This document shows, in pieces, positions 1-7,718 of a stretch of 9,214 nt of DNA. The notes below the pieces were generated by a model, which searched no databases, was not told the DNA's origin, and was given only the letters and a program-made list of their open reading frames with translations. The translations under genes and the position numbers were made by a program. The DNA comes from Pseudomonadota bacterium (GTDB lineage Bacteria; Pseudomonadota; Alphaproteobacteria; Sphingomonadales; Sphingomonadaceae). The DNA lies in NCBI GenBank assembly GCA_023426225.1, contig JAFABD010000175.1, positions 1-9,214 on the forward strand. Reading direction: 5' to 3'. Every line of letters starts with the position of its first letter. Position 1 is the stretch's first letter.

Positions 1-1
1 C

Positions 2-853
2 GCGGTCACCGCCGTCGCCGAGGCGGTGCGCCGCTCCCGTACCGGGCTGGCCGACCCGAACCGGCCGATGGGCAGCTTCCTGTTCCTTGGCCCGACCGGC
101 GTCGGCAAGACCGAGCTGACCAAGGCGCTCGCCGACTTCCTGTTCGACGACCCCAACGCGATGGTGCGCATCGACATGAGCGAGTTCATGGAGAAGCACG
201 CGGTCGCGCGGCTGATCGGCGCCCCTCCCGGCTATGTCGGCTATGAGGAAGGCGGCGTGCTGACCGAGGCGGTGCGGCGGCGCCCCTATCAGGTCGTGCT
301 GTTCGACGAGGTCGAGAAGGCGCACAACGACGTGTTCAACGTGCTCCTTCAGGTGCTCGACGACGGCCGCTTGACCGACGGCCAGGGCCGCACGGTCGAT
401 TTCTCGAACACGATCGTGATCCTGACGTCGAACCTGGGCAGCCAGTATCTGACCAACCTGGCCGACGGGCAGAAGGTGGAGGAAGTCGAGCCGCAGGTGA
501 TGGAAGTCGTCCGGGCGCATTTCCGCCCCGAGTTCCTCAACCGGCTGGACGAGATCATCCTGTTCCACCGGCTGGGCGCCGAGCATATGGCGCCGATCGT
601 CGACATCCAGGTCGCGCGCGTCGACAAGCTGCTCAAGGATCGCAAGATCCACATCGAGCTGACCGACGCGGCCCGGGCTTGGCTGGGCCGGGTGGGTTAT
701 GACCCCGTCTATGGCGCCCGCCCGCTGAAGCGCGCGGTGCAGCGCTATCTGCAGGATCCGCTCGCCGAGATGATCCTGCGCGGCGAGGTCAAGGACGGCG
801 CGACCGTCAAGGTCGGCGAAGGCGACGGCGCGCTGGTACTGACCGTCGAATAG
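2..853 (+). CDS. clpB: ATP-dependent chaperone ClpB, C-terminal part (5' end outside window)
   Basis: ClpB is a cytoplasmic hexameric AAA+ disaggregase that works with DnaK/DnaJ/GrpE to pull proteins out of aggregates after heat stress. The visible 283 codons are open from base 2 to the TAG at 851-853 and cover the second AAA+ module (NBD2) and the C-terminal domain. Numbered from base 2, I see Walker A GPTGVGKT at 30-37, the substrate-gripping pore loop GYVGY at 77-81, Walker B ending in LFDE at 100-103, and sensor 1 Asn at 144 in LTSNLGS. The arginine-finger region is FRPEFLNRLDE, and the sensor 2 motif GARPLKR lies near the end. The sequence follows E. coli ClpB closely through this part, including LADPNRP and LLQVLDDGRLTDGQGRTVDF, which argues against ClpA or ClpC. 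The GTG at 26 is internal and not a start. The N-terminal domain, NBD1 and the coiled-coil middle domain lie upstream of the window. GC is high, like the right-hand end of the window. Confidence 0.96.
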   Translation, partial: AVTAVAEAVRRSRTGLADPNRPMGSFLFLGPTGVGKTELTKALADFLFDDPNAMVRIDMSEFMEKHAVARLIGAPPGYVGYEEGGVLTEAVRRRPYQVVLFDEVEKAHNDVFNVLLQVLDDGRLTDGQGRTVDFSNTIVILTSNLGSQYLTNLADGQKVEEVEPQVMEVVRAHFRPEFLNRLDEIILFHRLGAEHMAPIVDIQVARVDKLLKDRKIHIELTDAARAWLGRVGYDPVYGARPLKRAVQRYLQDPLAEMILRGEVKDGATVKVGEGDGALVLTVE

Positions 854-866
854 ACGCGGCGGCCCG

Positions 867-905
867 GGCGGGCAGGGGCCATGGCAAAGCCAGCCCCTGT
901 CTGCC
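867..905 (+). terminator. Strong hairpin just after clpB, possible terminator without a U-tract
   Basis: Arms 867-879 (GGCGGGCAGGGGC) and 893-905 (GCCCCTGTCTGCC) pair over 13 positions with two G-U wobbles. Inside, TGGC-AAA-GCCA forms a further 4-bp tip after a 2-nt bulge. It begins 13 nt after the clpB stop. No T-run follows, so it may act as a rho-independent-like terminator of a GC-rich genome or only as a 3'-end stabiliser. Confidence 0.45.
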
Positions 906-1002
906 AACGGTATAATCCGGAATGGCCGCACGGTTCGAATCGAACCCGTTGATCAGGTTCACCTATTGTGACAGCCTCCCTTTTTGTCATTGGAGATCAA
1001 CG

Positions 1003-1233
1003 ATGATCGGCCTTGCAGCATTTGCTCTTATTCAAGCCGCCACATCCCCGGCAGCGACTGATCCGGCATCCAAGGTCCGTTGCGTTCGCATCGAAGAAAC
1101 GGGATCTTTTGTTCGCAAGAAGCGTGTTTGCCACACCGAAGCGGAATGGCGCATGCTGGAACGCCGGGACAATACCGAGTTGGATCGCATGCGCGATCGG
1201 ACGCCAATCAATTCACAGCGCCCGGTTGGCTGA
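1003..1233 (+). CDS. Small predicted secreted protein with a two-cysteine TGS/EW motif
   Basis: This is a 76-residue protein of unknown function. The N-terminus (MIGLAAFALIQAATSPA) is a short hydrophobic segment that looks like a signal peptide, so export to the periplasm is likely. The mature part holds VRCVRIEETGSF, then KKRVCHTEAEWRMLE: two cysteines about 16 residues apart, a TGS turn, basic residues, and an acidic-tryptophan end. The pattern C-x6-TGS-x7-C-x-T-x2-E-W is one I recognise from small hypothetical proteins of sphingomonads and relatives; the two Cys could form a disulfide. I chose ATG 1003 because GGAG lies 7 nt upstream at 992-995. The in-frame ATG at 922 would add 27 residues and bury the signal peptide. 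A perfect TATAAT sits at 911-916 but has no convincing -35 box. A dyad GGTTCG-AAT-CGAACC (932-946) would lie in the leader. The gene stands alone between clpB and the receptor locus. Confidence 0.7.
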   Translation: MIGLAAFALIQAATSPAATDPASKVRCVRIEETGSFVRKKRVCHTEAEWRMLERRDNTELDRMRDRTPINSQRPVG

Positions 1234-1327
1234 CTTCAAGGACACGTCGACGGTCGCGAAATCGAATCACTCGCAGGACACTTCTTGCAGTTCGTGAAAT
1301 TATATTTGAAATGTACCAAATAGGCAC

Positions 1328-1355
1328 GGCCCGGATCTTTGATCCGGGCCTTTTT
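1328..1355 (+). terminator. Rho-independent terminator of the small secreted protein gene
   Basis: A perfect 10-bp stem (GGCCCGGATC at 1328-1337, GATCCGGGCC at 1341-1350) has a TTT loop and is followed by TTTTT at 1351-1355. The orientation serves the + strand gene ending at 1233, about 95 nt upstream. It also blocks read-through into the convergent receptor gene. Confidence 0.9.
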
Positions 1356-1365
1356 CTGAAAATCA

Positions 1366-1395
1366 ACGAGGGCGGACATCGCTGCCCGCCCTCGT
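1366..1395 (-). terminator. Terminator hairpin of TBDR1
   Basis: A perfect 10-bp stem (ACGAGGGCGG at 1366-1375, CCGCCCTCGT at 1386-1395) has a 10-nt loop. Read on the minus strand it begins 24 nt past the receptor stop codon and is followed by TGATTTT, a weak U-rich tail. It stands back to back with the + strand terminator, insulating the two convergent units. Confidence 0.7.
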
Positions 1396-1419
1396 ATAAT
1401 CGATCGTTGAAGCTCTCGA

Positions 1420-4407
1420 TCAGAACTTGAGCTTCACGCCGACCGCATAACGGCGGCCAAGCGCGTCGTAAGTCGACGGATAGGTATTGCCGCTGTTGAA
1501 AGACGTCGAACCGATCGTGTTACCCACGAGCGGCGGCTTGCGATCCAAGAGGTTCGTCACAGTCAGCGTCAAATCGAAATTATCAGTTGCCGCAAAGCGG
1601 GTGGCCAAATCGAAATAGTGCGCCGCCTTGATGTGACGGAACCGTTCCGCAGGCGGGTCGGTATCCGGATTATTGTCGTTCAGGAGTTCCTGAACTGCAA
1701 GCGGTTCGTAGTCCATCTTATCGATGTAACGCCATAGCAGCGAGAGATCGATACGATCGAAGCTGAGCGTCGTGCGCTGGTTGAAGCTCCACTTGGGCTG
1801 AATCGAACCACGGAAGTTAATTCCCGCACCGGGGCTGCCGCAGCTGTTGGAGTAGTAGCCGATGCACTCCCGAATCACCGATACCGGCGTCGCTTGGAAG
1901 CGCGACGAATTGGTCCAGTTACCCGAGAAATTGAGATCCAGCTTGGCGAACCGCAGATCGTGACGATAGTTGATCGTCAGGTCCACGCCATCGGTCCAGA
2001 TGCGGCCCGAGTTCGAGTAGGGCAGCGGAACATAGGCAGCGGCAGTACCGAACAAGCCACCAGTGGCGGGGTTACGCCGGATCGCCGTGCAGGCCGGGTT
2101 GTTCGGATCGAGGCCCGGATTGTTTGCCTCAAGGAAGCAGGCGTTCAGCGCATCGCCGAACGACGGCTGACTGATCGCGTCACGCACCCGGATGTTGTAG
2201 TAATCGGCAGAGATAGTCAGGCCGGGCACGGCGTCGGGCGTCAGCACAACGCCAGCGGTCCAGGTAGTAGCCTTTTCGACGCCCAAGTTCAGGTTGCCAC
2301 CCGTACGGTTGTTCGGCTGCGCCGAAGGCTCGGCTTCAATGCTGCCGATCGACGAGGCCGGCGCACCCTGCGCAATACAGATCGCCCGCAACTTGGCATT
2401 CGCCGCCGGGGCTGCACCCTGACAAGGATCGGTTGCAAAGTTGTCGAGGCCGGTCACCTGCGGGCTAAACAGTTCGCCGATATTGGGCGCACGCGCGGCC
2501 TTCTGGTAGTTGCCACGAATTTTCAGCCAATTCGTCGGCTCCCAGTTGCCGCCCGCTTTCCATGTCCAGTTAGTGCCGGCGATTGAGTAATCCGAATAGC
2601 GCGCGCCCAACTCAAGCGTCAGGCTGTGGAAGAAAGGCTTGTCTTGAACAAGCGGAGCAATAATTTCTCCAAATGCCTCCCTCACGTTGTAAGTGCCACG
2701 CGAATCCGGATTGGCAGCGCCCGCGCCCAGCACTTCGTCGGGTGTCTGACTGGAAAGATCCGAGCTGCTTTCGGCGACATAGCGACGATATTCTCCACCG
2801 ATGGCGAAGCCGATCGCATCCTTCGCGCCAGGGCTGGAGAACCCGAAGTCACCCGACACGACGCCGCGCGCAGTCGCCAACGAGGTCTTTGTTGCCGAAG
2901 TCGTCGGAATATTGAGATAGGCGAACTGCTTGGCCGTGATCGATCCCTGCGGCCCAAAAAGATTGATCGGAACGCAAGCCGAATCACCATTGGCGCAGGT
3001 TGCAGTGTTATTTGCCAGCAGCGCCGCCTGAACCCGCGAGAACAGCCCCTGCCCAGTGCTACGTGAGGTATTCTCGCTCTCACCATAGCTACCAGAGATA
3101 TCAAAGCTAAGATGATCGCTCAAATCACCGCGGAAGCCTGTGCGGATCTGAAACAGCTGAGTAGTATATTCGGAGATGCGCGAGCCACCCTCGACAAAAC
3201 GCCGCGAAAGCGTCGCACCGAAAGTGTTCTGACCGATCACTGGCACCGCAGTCGACGAAGCGGCCGCAGCGCAGGCCGCAGCGTCAAGGCCGTTGGCGGC
3301 ACACGCCGCGTTGCGGACAGCGGCAGGCAGATAAGGATTGTTGTACGGGATCTGATACGAAAGCCCAAACGTCCCCGAAGGCGCAATGATCGTGGAAACC
3401 TTGGTCTTTGAGAAGAGGCCTTCCGCATAGGCCTCAATACCATCCGCCACCTCGAAACGGCCGGTGCTGTAGAGGCTGTAACGCTCAAACGGCGTCTGGA
3501 AGACGTTGAATGGGTTGAAGTTGAACAGCGCAAACGTCGGGCGCAGCGCGCCCGTTGTCGGGTCATATTGGAGGCTGCCGTTGCCGTCTCCGAGGTTGAG
3601 GCGGATCGGCACGGTAGTGCCCGAACCGCTAAATTCACCTGTGACCGAGTCGACCTGCTGGACCGACTGAGAACGATCGCCCTGATAAACCGGGTTTGCC
3701 TTCTGGTAACCGACGCTCAGCGTCACGTTGCCGCGGCCATCTGCGAGGCTCGCCCCCGTAGTCATGTCTATGCGGAATACATTGCCATCACCGCGCTCGG
3801 TGATCTGCTCGGACGCGTTGAGTTCAAGTCCTTTGAAATCCTTGCGCGTAATGAAGTTCACCACACCCGACACAGCGTCAGCACCATAGGTGGTCGTCGC
3901 GCCGCCGGTCAGCACATCGACACGCTCGACGAGCGCCAATGGAATGATATTGAGATTGACCTGGCCGTTGAAGTCGGCGGGAACAAGCCGCGAGCCATTC
4001 AGCAAAACCAGGTTGCGCTGCGGGCCCAGGCCTCGAAGATCGACAAACGACGAACCGCCGTTGCCGTTATTCACCGACGAACCGATGCTCGGCACGACAC
4101 CGGGCAGCGAGCGCAGCACTTCTTCAGCCACGTTACTCTGGCGCAGCGCCAATTCTTCCTGACCAACCACGTTGACCGGGCTGGACGAAGTCAGATTCGG
4201 ATTACGGATCAGCGTGCCGGTGACGACGATGTCCGTACCATTGTCCGAAGTCGGCGTCTGAACGGCATCCGCGGGGGCAATGGTCGTTTCGCCGCCGGCA
4301 CCTGCAGCATTCTGCGCGAATGCTGGCACCGCAATCGCAGAACCAGCCACCAGCGCCGTAAGCGCGGTACCGGCACGAAGCAATCGTGCGATCTTCGCTG
4401 TGTGCAT
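1420..4407 (-). CDS. TonB-dependent outer-membrane receptor (TBDR1), complete
   Basis: This 995-aa receptor sits in the outer membrane and imports a ligand using energy passed by TonB-ExbB-ExbD. The substrate cannot be told from the sequence. A signal peptide covers about residues 1-32, ending VPAFAQ. The TonB box DIVVTG is at 59-64. The plug domain runs to about 190 and shows VDLRGLGPQRNLVLLNGSR, LALVERVDVLTGGATTTYGADAVSGVVNF and a variant of the usual NNGG turn. The remainder is the 22-strand barrel, with the conserved YQKAARAPNIGELF segment, TVTNLLDRKPP and the terminal GRRYAVGVKLKF ending in Phe. Several predicted loops carry Cys pairs, for example CANGDSAC and CIGYYSNSC. I start at ATG 4405-4407; a TTG immediately upstream in frame is a less likely start. 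GAGGG lies 9 nt upstream as ribosome binding site. The gene has its own promoter region and terminator, and is a paralog of TBDR2. GC is lower than in clpB. Confidence 0.95.
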   Translation of the reverse strand: MHTAKIARLLRAGTALTALVAGSAIAVPAFAQNAAGAGGETTIAPADAVQTPTSDNGTDIVVTGTLIRNPNLTSSSPVNVVGQEELALRQSNVAEEVLRSLPGVVPSIGSSVNNGNGGSSFVDLRGLGPQRNLVLLNGSRLVPADFNGQVNLNIIPLALVERVDVLTGGATTTYGADAVSGVVNFITRKDFKGLELNASEQITERGDGNVFRIDMTTGASLADGRGNVTLSVGYQKANPVYQGDRSQSVQQVDSVTGEFSGSGTTVPIRLNLGDGNGSLQYDPTTGALRPTFALFNFNPFNVFQTPFERYSLYSTGRFEVADGIEAYAEGLFSKTKVSTIIAPSGTFGLSYQIPYNNPYLPAAVRNAACAANGLDAAACAAAASSTAVPVIGQNTFGATLSRRFVEGGSRISEYTTQLFQIRTGFRGDLSDHLSFDISGSYGESENTSRSTGQGLFSRVQAALLANNTATCANGDSACVPINLFGPQGSITAKQFAYLNIPTTSATKTSLATARGVVSGDFGFSSPGAKDAIGFAIGGEYRRYVAESSSDLSSQTPDEVLGAGAANPDSRGTYNVREAFGEIIAPLVQDKPFFHSLTLELGARYSDYSIAGTNWTWKAGGNWEPTNWLKIRGNYQKAARAPNIGELFSPQVTGLDNFATDPCQGAAPAANAKLRAICIAQGAPASSIGSIEAEPSAQPNNRTGGNLNLGVEKATTWTAGVVLTPDAVPGLTISADYYNIRVRDAISQPSFGDALNACFLEANNPGLDPNNPACTAIRRNPATGGLFGTAAAYVPLPYSNSGRIWTDGVDLTINYRHDLRFAKLDLNFSGNWTNSSRFQATPVSVIRECIGYYSNSCGSPGAGINFRGSIQPKWSFNQRTTLSFDRIDLSLLWRYIDKMDYEPLAVQELLNDNNPDTDPPAERFRHIKAAHYFDLATRFAATDNFDLTLTVTNLLDRKPPLVGNTIGSTSFNSGNTYPSTYDALGRRYAVGVKLKF

Positions 4408-4597
4408 CAAATGGATCCCTCTTTTTGTCCCGGCGCGACGCGCCGATTGTTGCGCACGTCAGAACTTCACGCCGACGCGCGTGGCGGGCGATGAATGCGA
4501 CGCTGACAAGGCACGAGTAAAGCTCGGCGCGCCGAACCGAAGGCCGGTTTTAGGAGAGTGTATCAAAGCCGCAACTGTTGTTTTCTGTAATATTACC

Positions 4598-4660
4598 AAT
4601 ATAGAACACTAGCAGAACAAATGACACATTGCAGACATTAAAAGACATTTATCAGACATA
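4598..4660 (-). promoter_or_regulatory. Probable TBDR1 promoter with four helically phased TGTC half-sites
   Basis: On the minus strand TGTC occurs four times (complement GACA at 4655-4658, 4644-4647, 4634-4637, 4623-4626). The spacings are 11, 10 and 11 bp with AT-rich DNA between, so all sites face the same side of the helix. The most proximal site reads TGTCAT and lies 17 bp from TATATT (4598-4603), giving a plausible -35/-10 pair. Tandem direct repeats with an 11-bp period are the layout of OmpR/PhoB-type response regulators, and the Pho box is CTGTCAT repeated every 11 bp. The match to Pho half-sites is only partial, so the regulator is unknown. The promoter would give a leader of about 185 nt. 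Confidence 0.5.
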
Positions 4661-4694
4661 AATTATCGTCATCCCGCACCCTGTCGGCGCCTGA

Positions 4695-4763
4695 GACGTA
4701 ACAATCAGCTGCGCGGTTGCCGTTCCGCCGCAATAGTCATCATGCGTGGCCATCTGTTACGTC
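4695..4763. repeat. Perfect 9-bp inverted repeat with 51-bp spacer
   Basis: GACGTAACA at 4695-4703 is matched exactly by its complement TGTTACGTC at 4755-4763. The pair lies between the TBDR2 terminator and the TBDR1 promoter, upstream of the phased TGTC sites. It may be a pair of operator half-sites or chance. No gene or mobile-element end adjoins it. Confidence 0.35.
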
Positions 4764-4819
4764 ACTTTCCATCCCCGCCCCGCGACCACGCAGCCGGTGC
4801 CGCGGCGACGAGGCACTCC

Positions 4820-4852
4820 AAAAAAATGGCGCGAAGCAATGCCTCGCGCCAT
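4820..4852 (-). terminator. Rho-independent terminator of TBDR2
   Basis: Read on the minus strand, ATGGCGCGA (complement of 4844-4852) pairs perfectly over 9 bp with TCGCGCCAT (complement of 4826-4834). A run of T follows (A-run on the plus strand at 4820-4825). It begins 27 nt past the TBDR2 stop. The opposite side is also T-rich (ATTTCTTTT), so it may work in both directions. Confidence 0.9.
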
Positions 4853-4879
4853 ATAATTTCTTTTATGTTCTGAATCCTA

Positions 4880-7634
4880 TCAGAATTTAAATGAAGCCCC
4901 CGTGAATAACCTCCGCCCCAAGCTGTCATACATAGAATTGTCGGTATTGGAGTTCGTTACGCCATTTTTTAAAGCTGGAGGGGTTTTATCAAAGAGATTG
5001 ATGATTCCCACGAATAGCGTCAACTTACCGATGCCATACTTCGCATTCAGATCAAAAAAGTTCTGAGATTTAACGATACCGTACGAACCGCGATAGTCGA
5101 CCACTTCGCCAATCCTCTGCCAATTGAGCGAAGCGCTAAGATCGCCGCGCGTGTACGCAAGGCGAACATTGGAACGCCATTTGGGCAGCGTTCCGCGATC
5201 GGCGGTGCTGAGCCCCTCATAGCGGGTTCCGTCAAAGTCGTAGGCAAGCAAACGTGTTACGTTCGCATTCACCGAAAACTTGTTTTCCGGACCAAACAGG
5301 CTGAAGCTATAACTTCCAGCAAAATCGATACCACGGGTCTTTAAGCTTCCTGCATTTACAAGCGGGACAGTGATGAAAAGTTCACCCGACGCATTTCGTG
5401 CCACATAGCGGCAATAGGCATTTGCACTGTATTCGGCAGCTGTAGCCACCCCACTTGCAAAGCAGGCACCGACCAGTGCGGCCGATCCACCTGCAATACG
5501 ATCAATATAATTATCAAGCTTTATCGAATAGTAATCAACCGACAGATTTAACCCAGGCACAAGCTTCGGCGTCAAAACTGCGCCGACAGTGAAGGTTTCC
5601 GATTTCTCAGCCCCCAGCTTCGGATTACCCACATTGCGTGCCTCGATCTGGCTGTTCGATTGCGTGATCGGGTTCGCAATCACATCTAGGCCATTGAACT
5701 GAACGCGACAGATTGCAGCTGTCTTTGCAGAGATCGTCTGCGTGCTGTTATCCGACAACGTTTTAGCGCAGGGGTCATCCACCTGGGGGAAGTTCTGGTC
5801 ACCGGCCTGATAGAGCTCGAACACGCTCGGCGCCCGCGTCGCGCGCTGGTACATGCTGCGGAAGCGCAGCCCCGAGATCGGTGCGTATTCACCGCCGATC
5901 TTGTAGGTCCACTGGCCGCCGACGGTGCTGTAGTCCGAATAGCGCGCGCCAGCCTCAAGGCCCAGATAGTGCGCGAACGGCGCATCCTTGAGCACCGGCA
6001 CGTTCAGCTCGCCGAAGACTTCCTTGACGTTGAAGTTGCCCGAGATCGCCGACTGCGCGTTGAAGCCGCCCAGGTCACCCAGACGCGACGATTCCGACGG
6101 CTTGAAGCTCGACGAATCGCGGCGATATTCGCCGCCGATCGACACGCCCAGCGGACCCGCGGGCAGGTCGACGATCTTGCCCGAGATCGCGCCGACGACG
6201 TTGGTGCGGTCGAAGCTGAAATTGTCGACCGACGAGCCGATGCGGATATAGTCCGCCTGCGCCGAGGTGAGCGTGCCGCCAAAAGCGTTGCCGAGCGAGA
6301 TGCAGCCGGTCGGGCTGCCCACCGGACAGCCATTGAGGCCGGCGATGAAGCGCATCTTCGAAATGTCGTTGGTCAGCGACGAGGTCTGATCGGTACGACC
6401 ATAACTGTAGTAGAAGTCGTAGTTCCAGCCCGGTGCGATGTCGCCGCGCGCGCCCAGCGTGATCTGGTAGGTGTTGAACTCCAGATCCTGGATACGCGGG
6501 CCGACGTCGGCCATGCGGCGGCGGAAGATCACCGGCGCGGTCGGGTTCGGACGCGTCGCGAGCAGCGCGCGCGCCTCGGGGGTGAGCGCCGGGCTGAGCG
6601 GGTCGACCGCGATGTTGGTCGCAGGCGTCGGCGCCAGCTGCAGCGTCACGCGGTTGTTGATGTAGAGACCCTCGGTATAGATCTCGTTGTTGCCGCCGAG
6701 GTCGTAATGGCCGAGCAGGTTGAGCTCGAACTTCTTCTGCGGGGTCTGCAGATAGTTGACCGGCGCAAAGTTGTAACGGTCACCCACGCCGTTGTTGAGC
6801 TCTGGTAGCTTGTTCACAAACGGACGCGGAATCCCGTTTGTGCCGAACGCGTAATTGGCGCCGGTGGGGAACGCGTTGAGCGGACTGTTGTCGAAGCGAC
6901 CGGCAATGCCTGTGGAGCTACCATTCCGAAGGTCGATCTTCGACCAGCCGCGCTCCGACTGGAACGACCCCTGGCGCTGGAAATAGTCGGCATGGACGGT
7001 CACGTTGCCGCGGCCGTCGGCGGTGTTGGCGCCGAAGATGCCGTAGATGTCATAGGCGTCGCTGTCGCCGCGCTCGGTCACGCCATACTGGCCGCCGAGT
7101 TCGACACCCTCGAAATTGCGCTTGAGGATGAAGTTGACGACACCCGCGAGCGCGTCCGAACCGTAAACGGCCGAGGCGCCGCCGGTCACCACGTCGACAC
7201 GCTCGATCAGGTGCGACGGGATGTTGTTGAGGTCGGTGCGACCCGTGTTGGTCGACGGCACCAGCCGGCGGCCGTTGATCAGCACCAGCGTGCGCGACGG
7301 CCCGAGGCCGCGCAGGTCGACGGTCGCGGTACCGTCACCGCCGTTGTTGACGTTCGAGTTGAGGCCCGGCGCCACCTGCGGCAGCTGGTTGAGCACGTCC
7401 TCGATGTTCTTGCGGCCCGACTGGGCGATCAGTTCCGACGAAACGATCGTCGTCGGGCTGTTCGAGGTCAGGTCCGGGCGCGATGCGCGAGCCGGTGACG
7501 ACGATGTCGGCATTGGCCGAAGCGGCCGCCTGGTCCTGCGCCATCGCCGGCGCCGCGGCAAACGCGCCGGCACCGATGATCGCGAGCGCGGACAGAGCCG
7601 AGCCCCCCCGGAGCATGTTCTGTATGGACTTCAT
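4880..7634 (-). pseudogene. TonB-dependent outer-membrane receptor (TBDR2), frameshifted near the N-terminus
   Basis: The intact product would be an outer-membrane TonB-dependent receptor of about 918 aa, ligand unknown, paralogous to TBDR1. It starts at ATG 7632-7634 behind a GGGG-containing ribosome binding site, with a signal peptide at about 1-32 (ending APAMAQ) and the TonB box DIVVTG at 43-48. The reading frame then breaks at GSRIA (about 7478-7482). The remainder continues in another frame from RPDLTSNSP to the stop at 4880. Upstream of that point the second frame is Arg-rich nonsense without a signal peptide, so the two pieces belong to one gene. Restoring two bases in the GCGC run gives the normal GSRIARPDLTSNSP. 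The body is otherwise intact: VDLRGLGPSRTLVLINGRR, ERVDVVTGGASAVYGSDALAGVVNF, YQRATRAPSVFELY, and the end RRLFTGASFKF. The last third (4880 to about 5770) is much poorer in GC than the rest. A sequencing error is the alternative to a true pseudogene. Confidence 0.85.
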
Positions 7635-7655
7635 ATTTCCCCACCCAGCGGTTGC

Positions 7656-7677
7656 GCGCTCCAGAAACGCGGAGCGC
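7656..7677 (-). promoter_or_regulatory. Leader hairpin ahead of the TBDR2 ribosome binding site
   Basis: GCGCTCC (7656-7662) and GGAGCGC (7671-7677) form a perfect 7-bp GC-rich stem with an 8-nt loop in the predicted TBDR2 leader. The stem is about 21 nt before the start codon and leaves the ribosome binding site free. It could stabilise the mRNA or be part of a control structure. No T-run follows, so it is not a simple terminator. Confidence 0.4.
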
Positions 7678-7718
7678 CTACGATATCGATTCTCAGACAT
7701 CTGCAGAAACGATATGGA

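Larger units (their letters stand above)
4408..4819. other. Gene-free region between TBDR1 and TBDR2
   Basis: I find no credible gene here. Nearest TBDR1 is a leader of about 190 nt. Its part at 4459-4482 resembles the last codons of another receptor on the minus strand (TRVGVKF, then TGA). Positions 4560-4670 are AT-rich and hold the probable TBDR1 promoter and phased repeats. A perfect palindrome GTAATATTAC lies at 4587-4596, next to the -10 element. Positions 4680-4819 are GC-richer and show only a widely spaced inverted repeat. Open frames across this stretch on the + strand extend into antisense of TBDR1 and have no recognisable protein features. Confidence 0.7.

Noticed and set aside
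925..950. tRNA-like T-arm (GGTTCGAAT) after clpB, possible integration site
   Set aside because: The bases around it do not form a T-stem, and no acceptor stem, anticodon arm or CCA is present. It is better read as a simple dyad.
922..1002. Upstream ATG extending the small protein by 27 residues
   Set aside because: No ribosome binding site, and it would place 27 residues before a good signal peptide; ATG 1003 has GGAG 7 nt upstream.
3568..4494. Long open frame on the + strand (308 codons) opposite TBDR1
   Set aside because: It is antisense to the conserved plug of TBDR1, rich in Arg and His, with no recognisable domain or ribosome binding site.
5969..6808. Long open frame on the + strand (279 codons) opposite TBDR2
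   Set aside because: Low-complexity Arg/Val/Asp/Glu product from GC-rich antisense; it overlaps clear receptor coding sequence.
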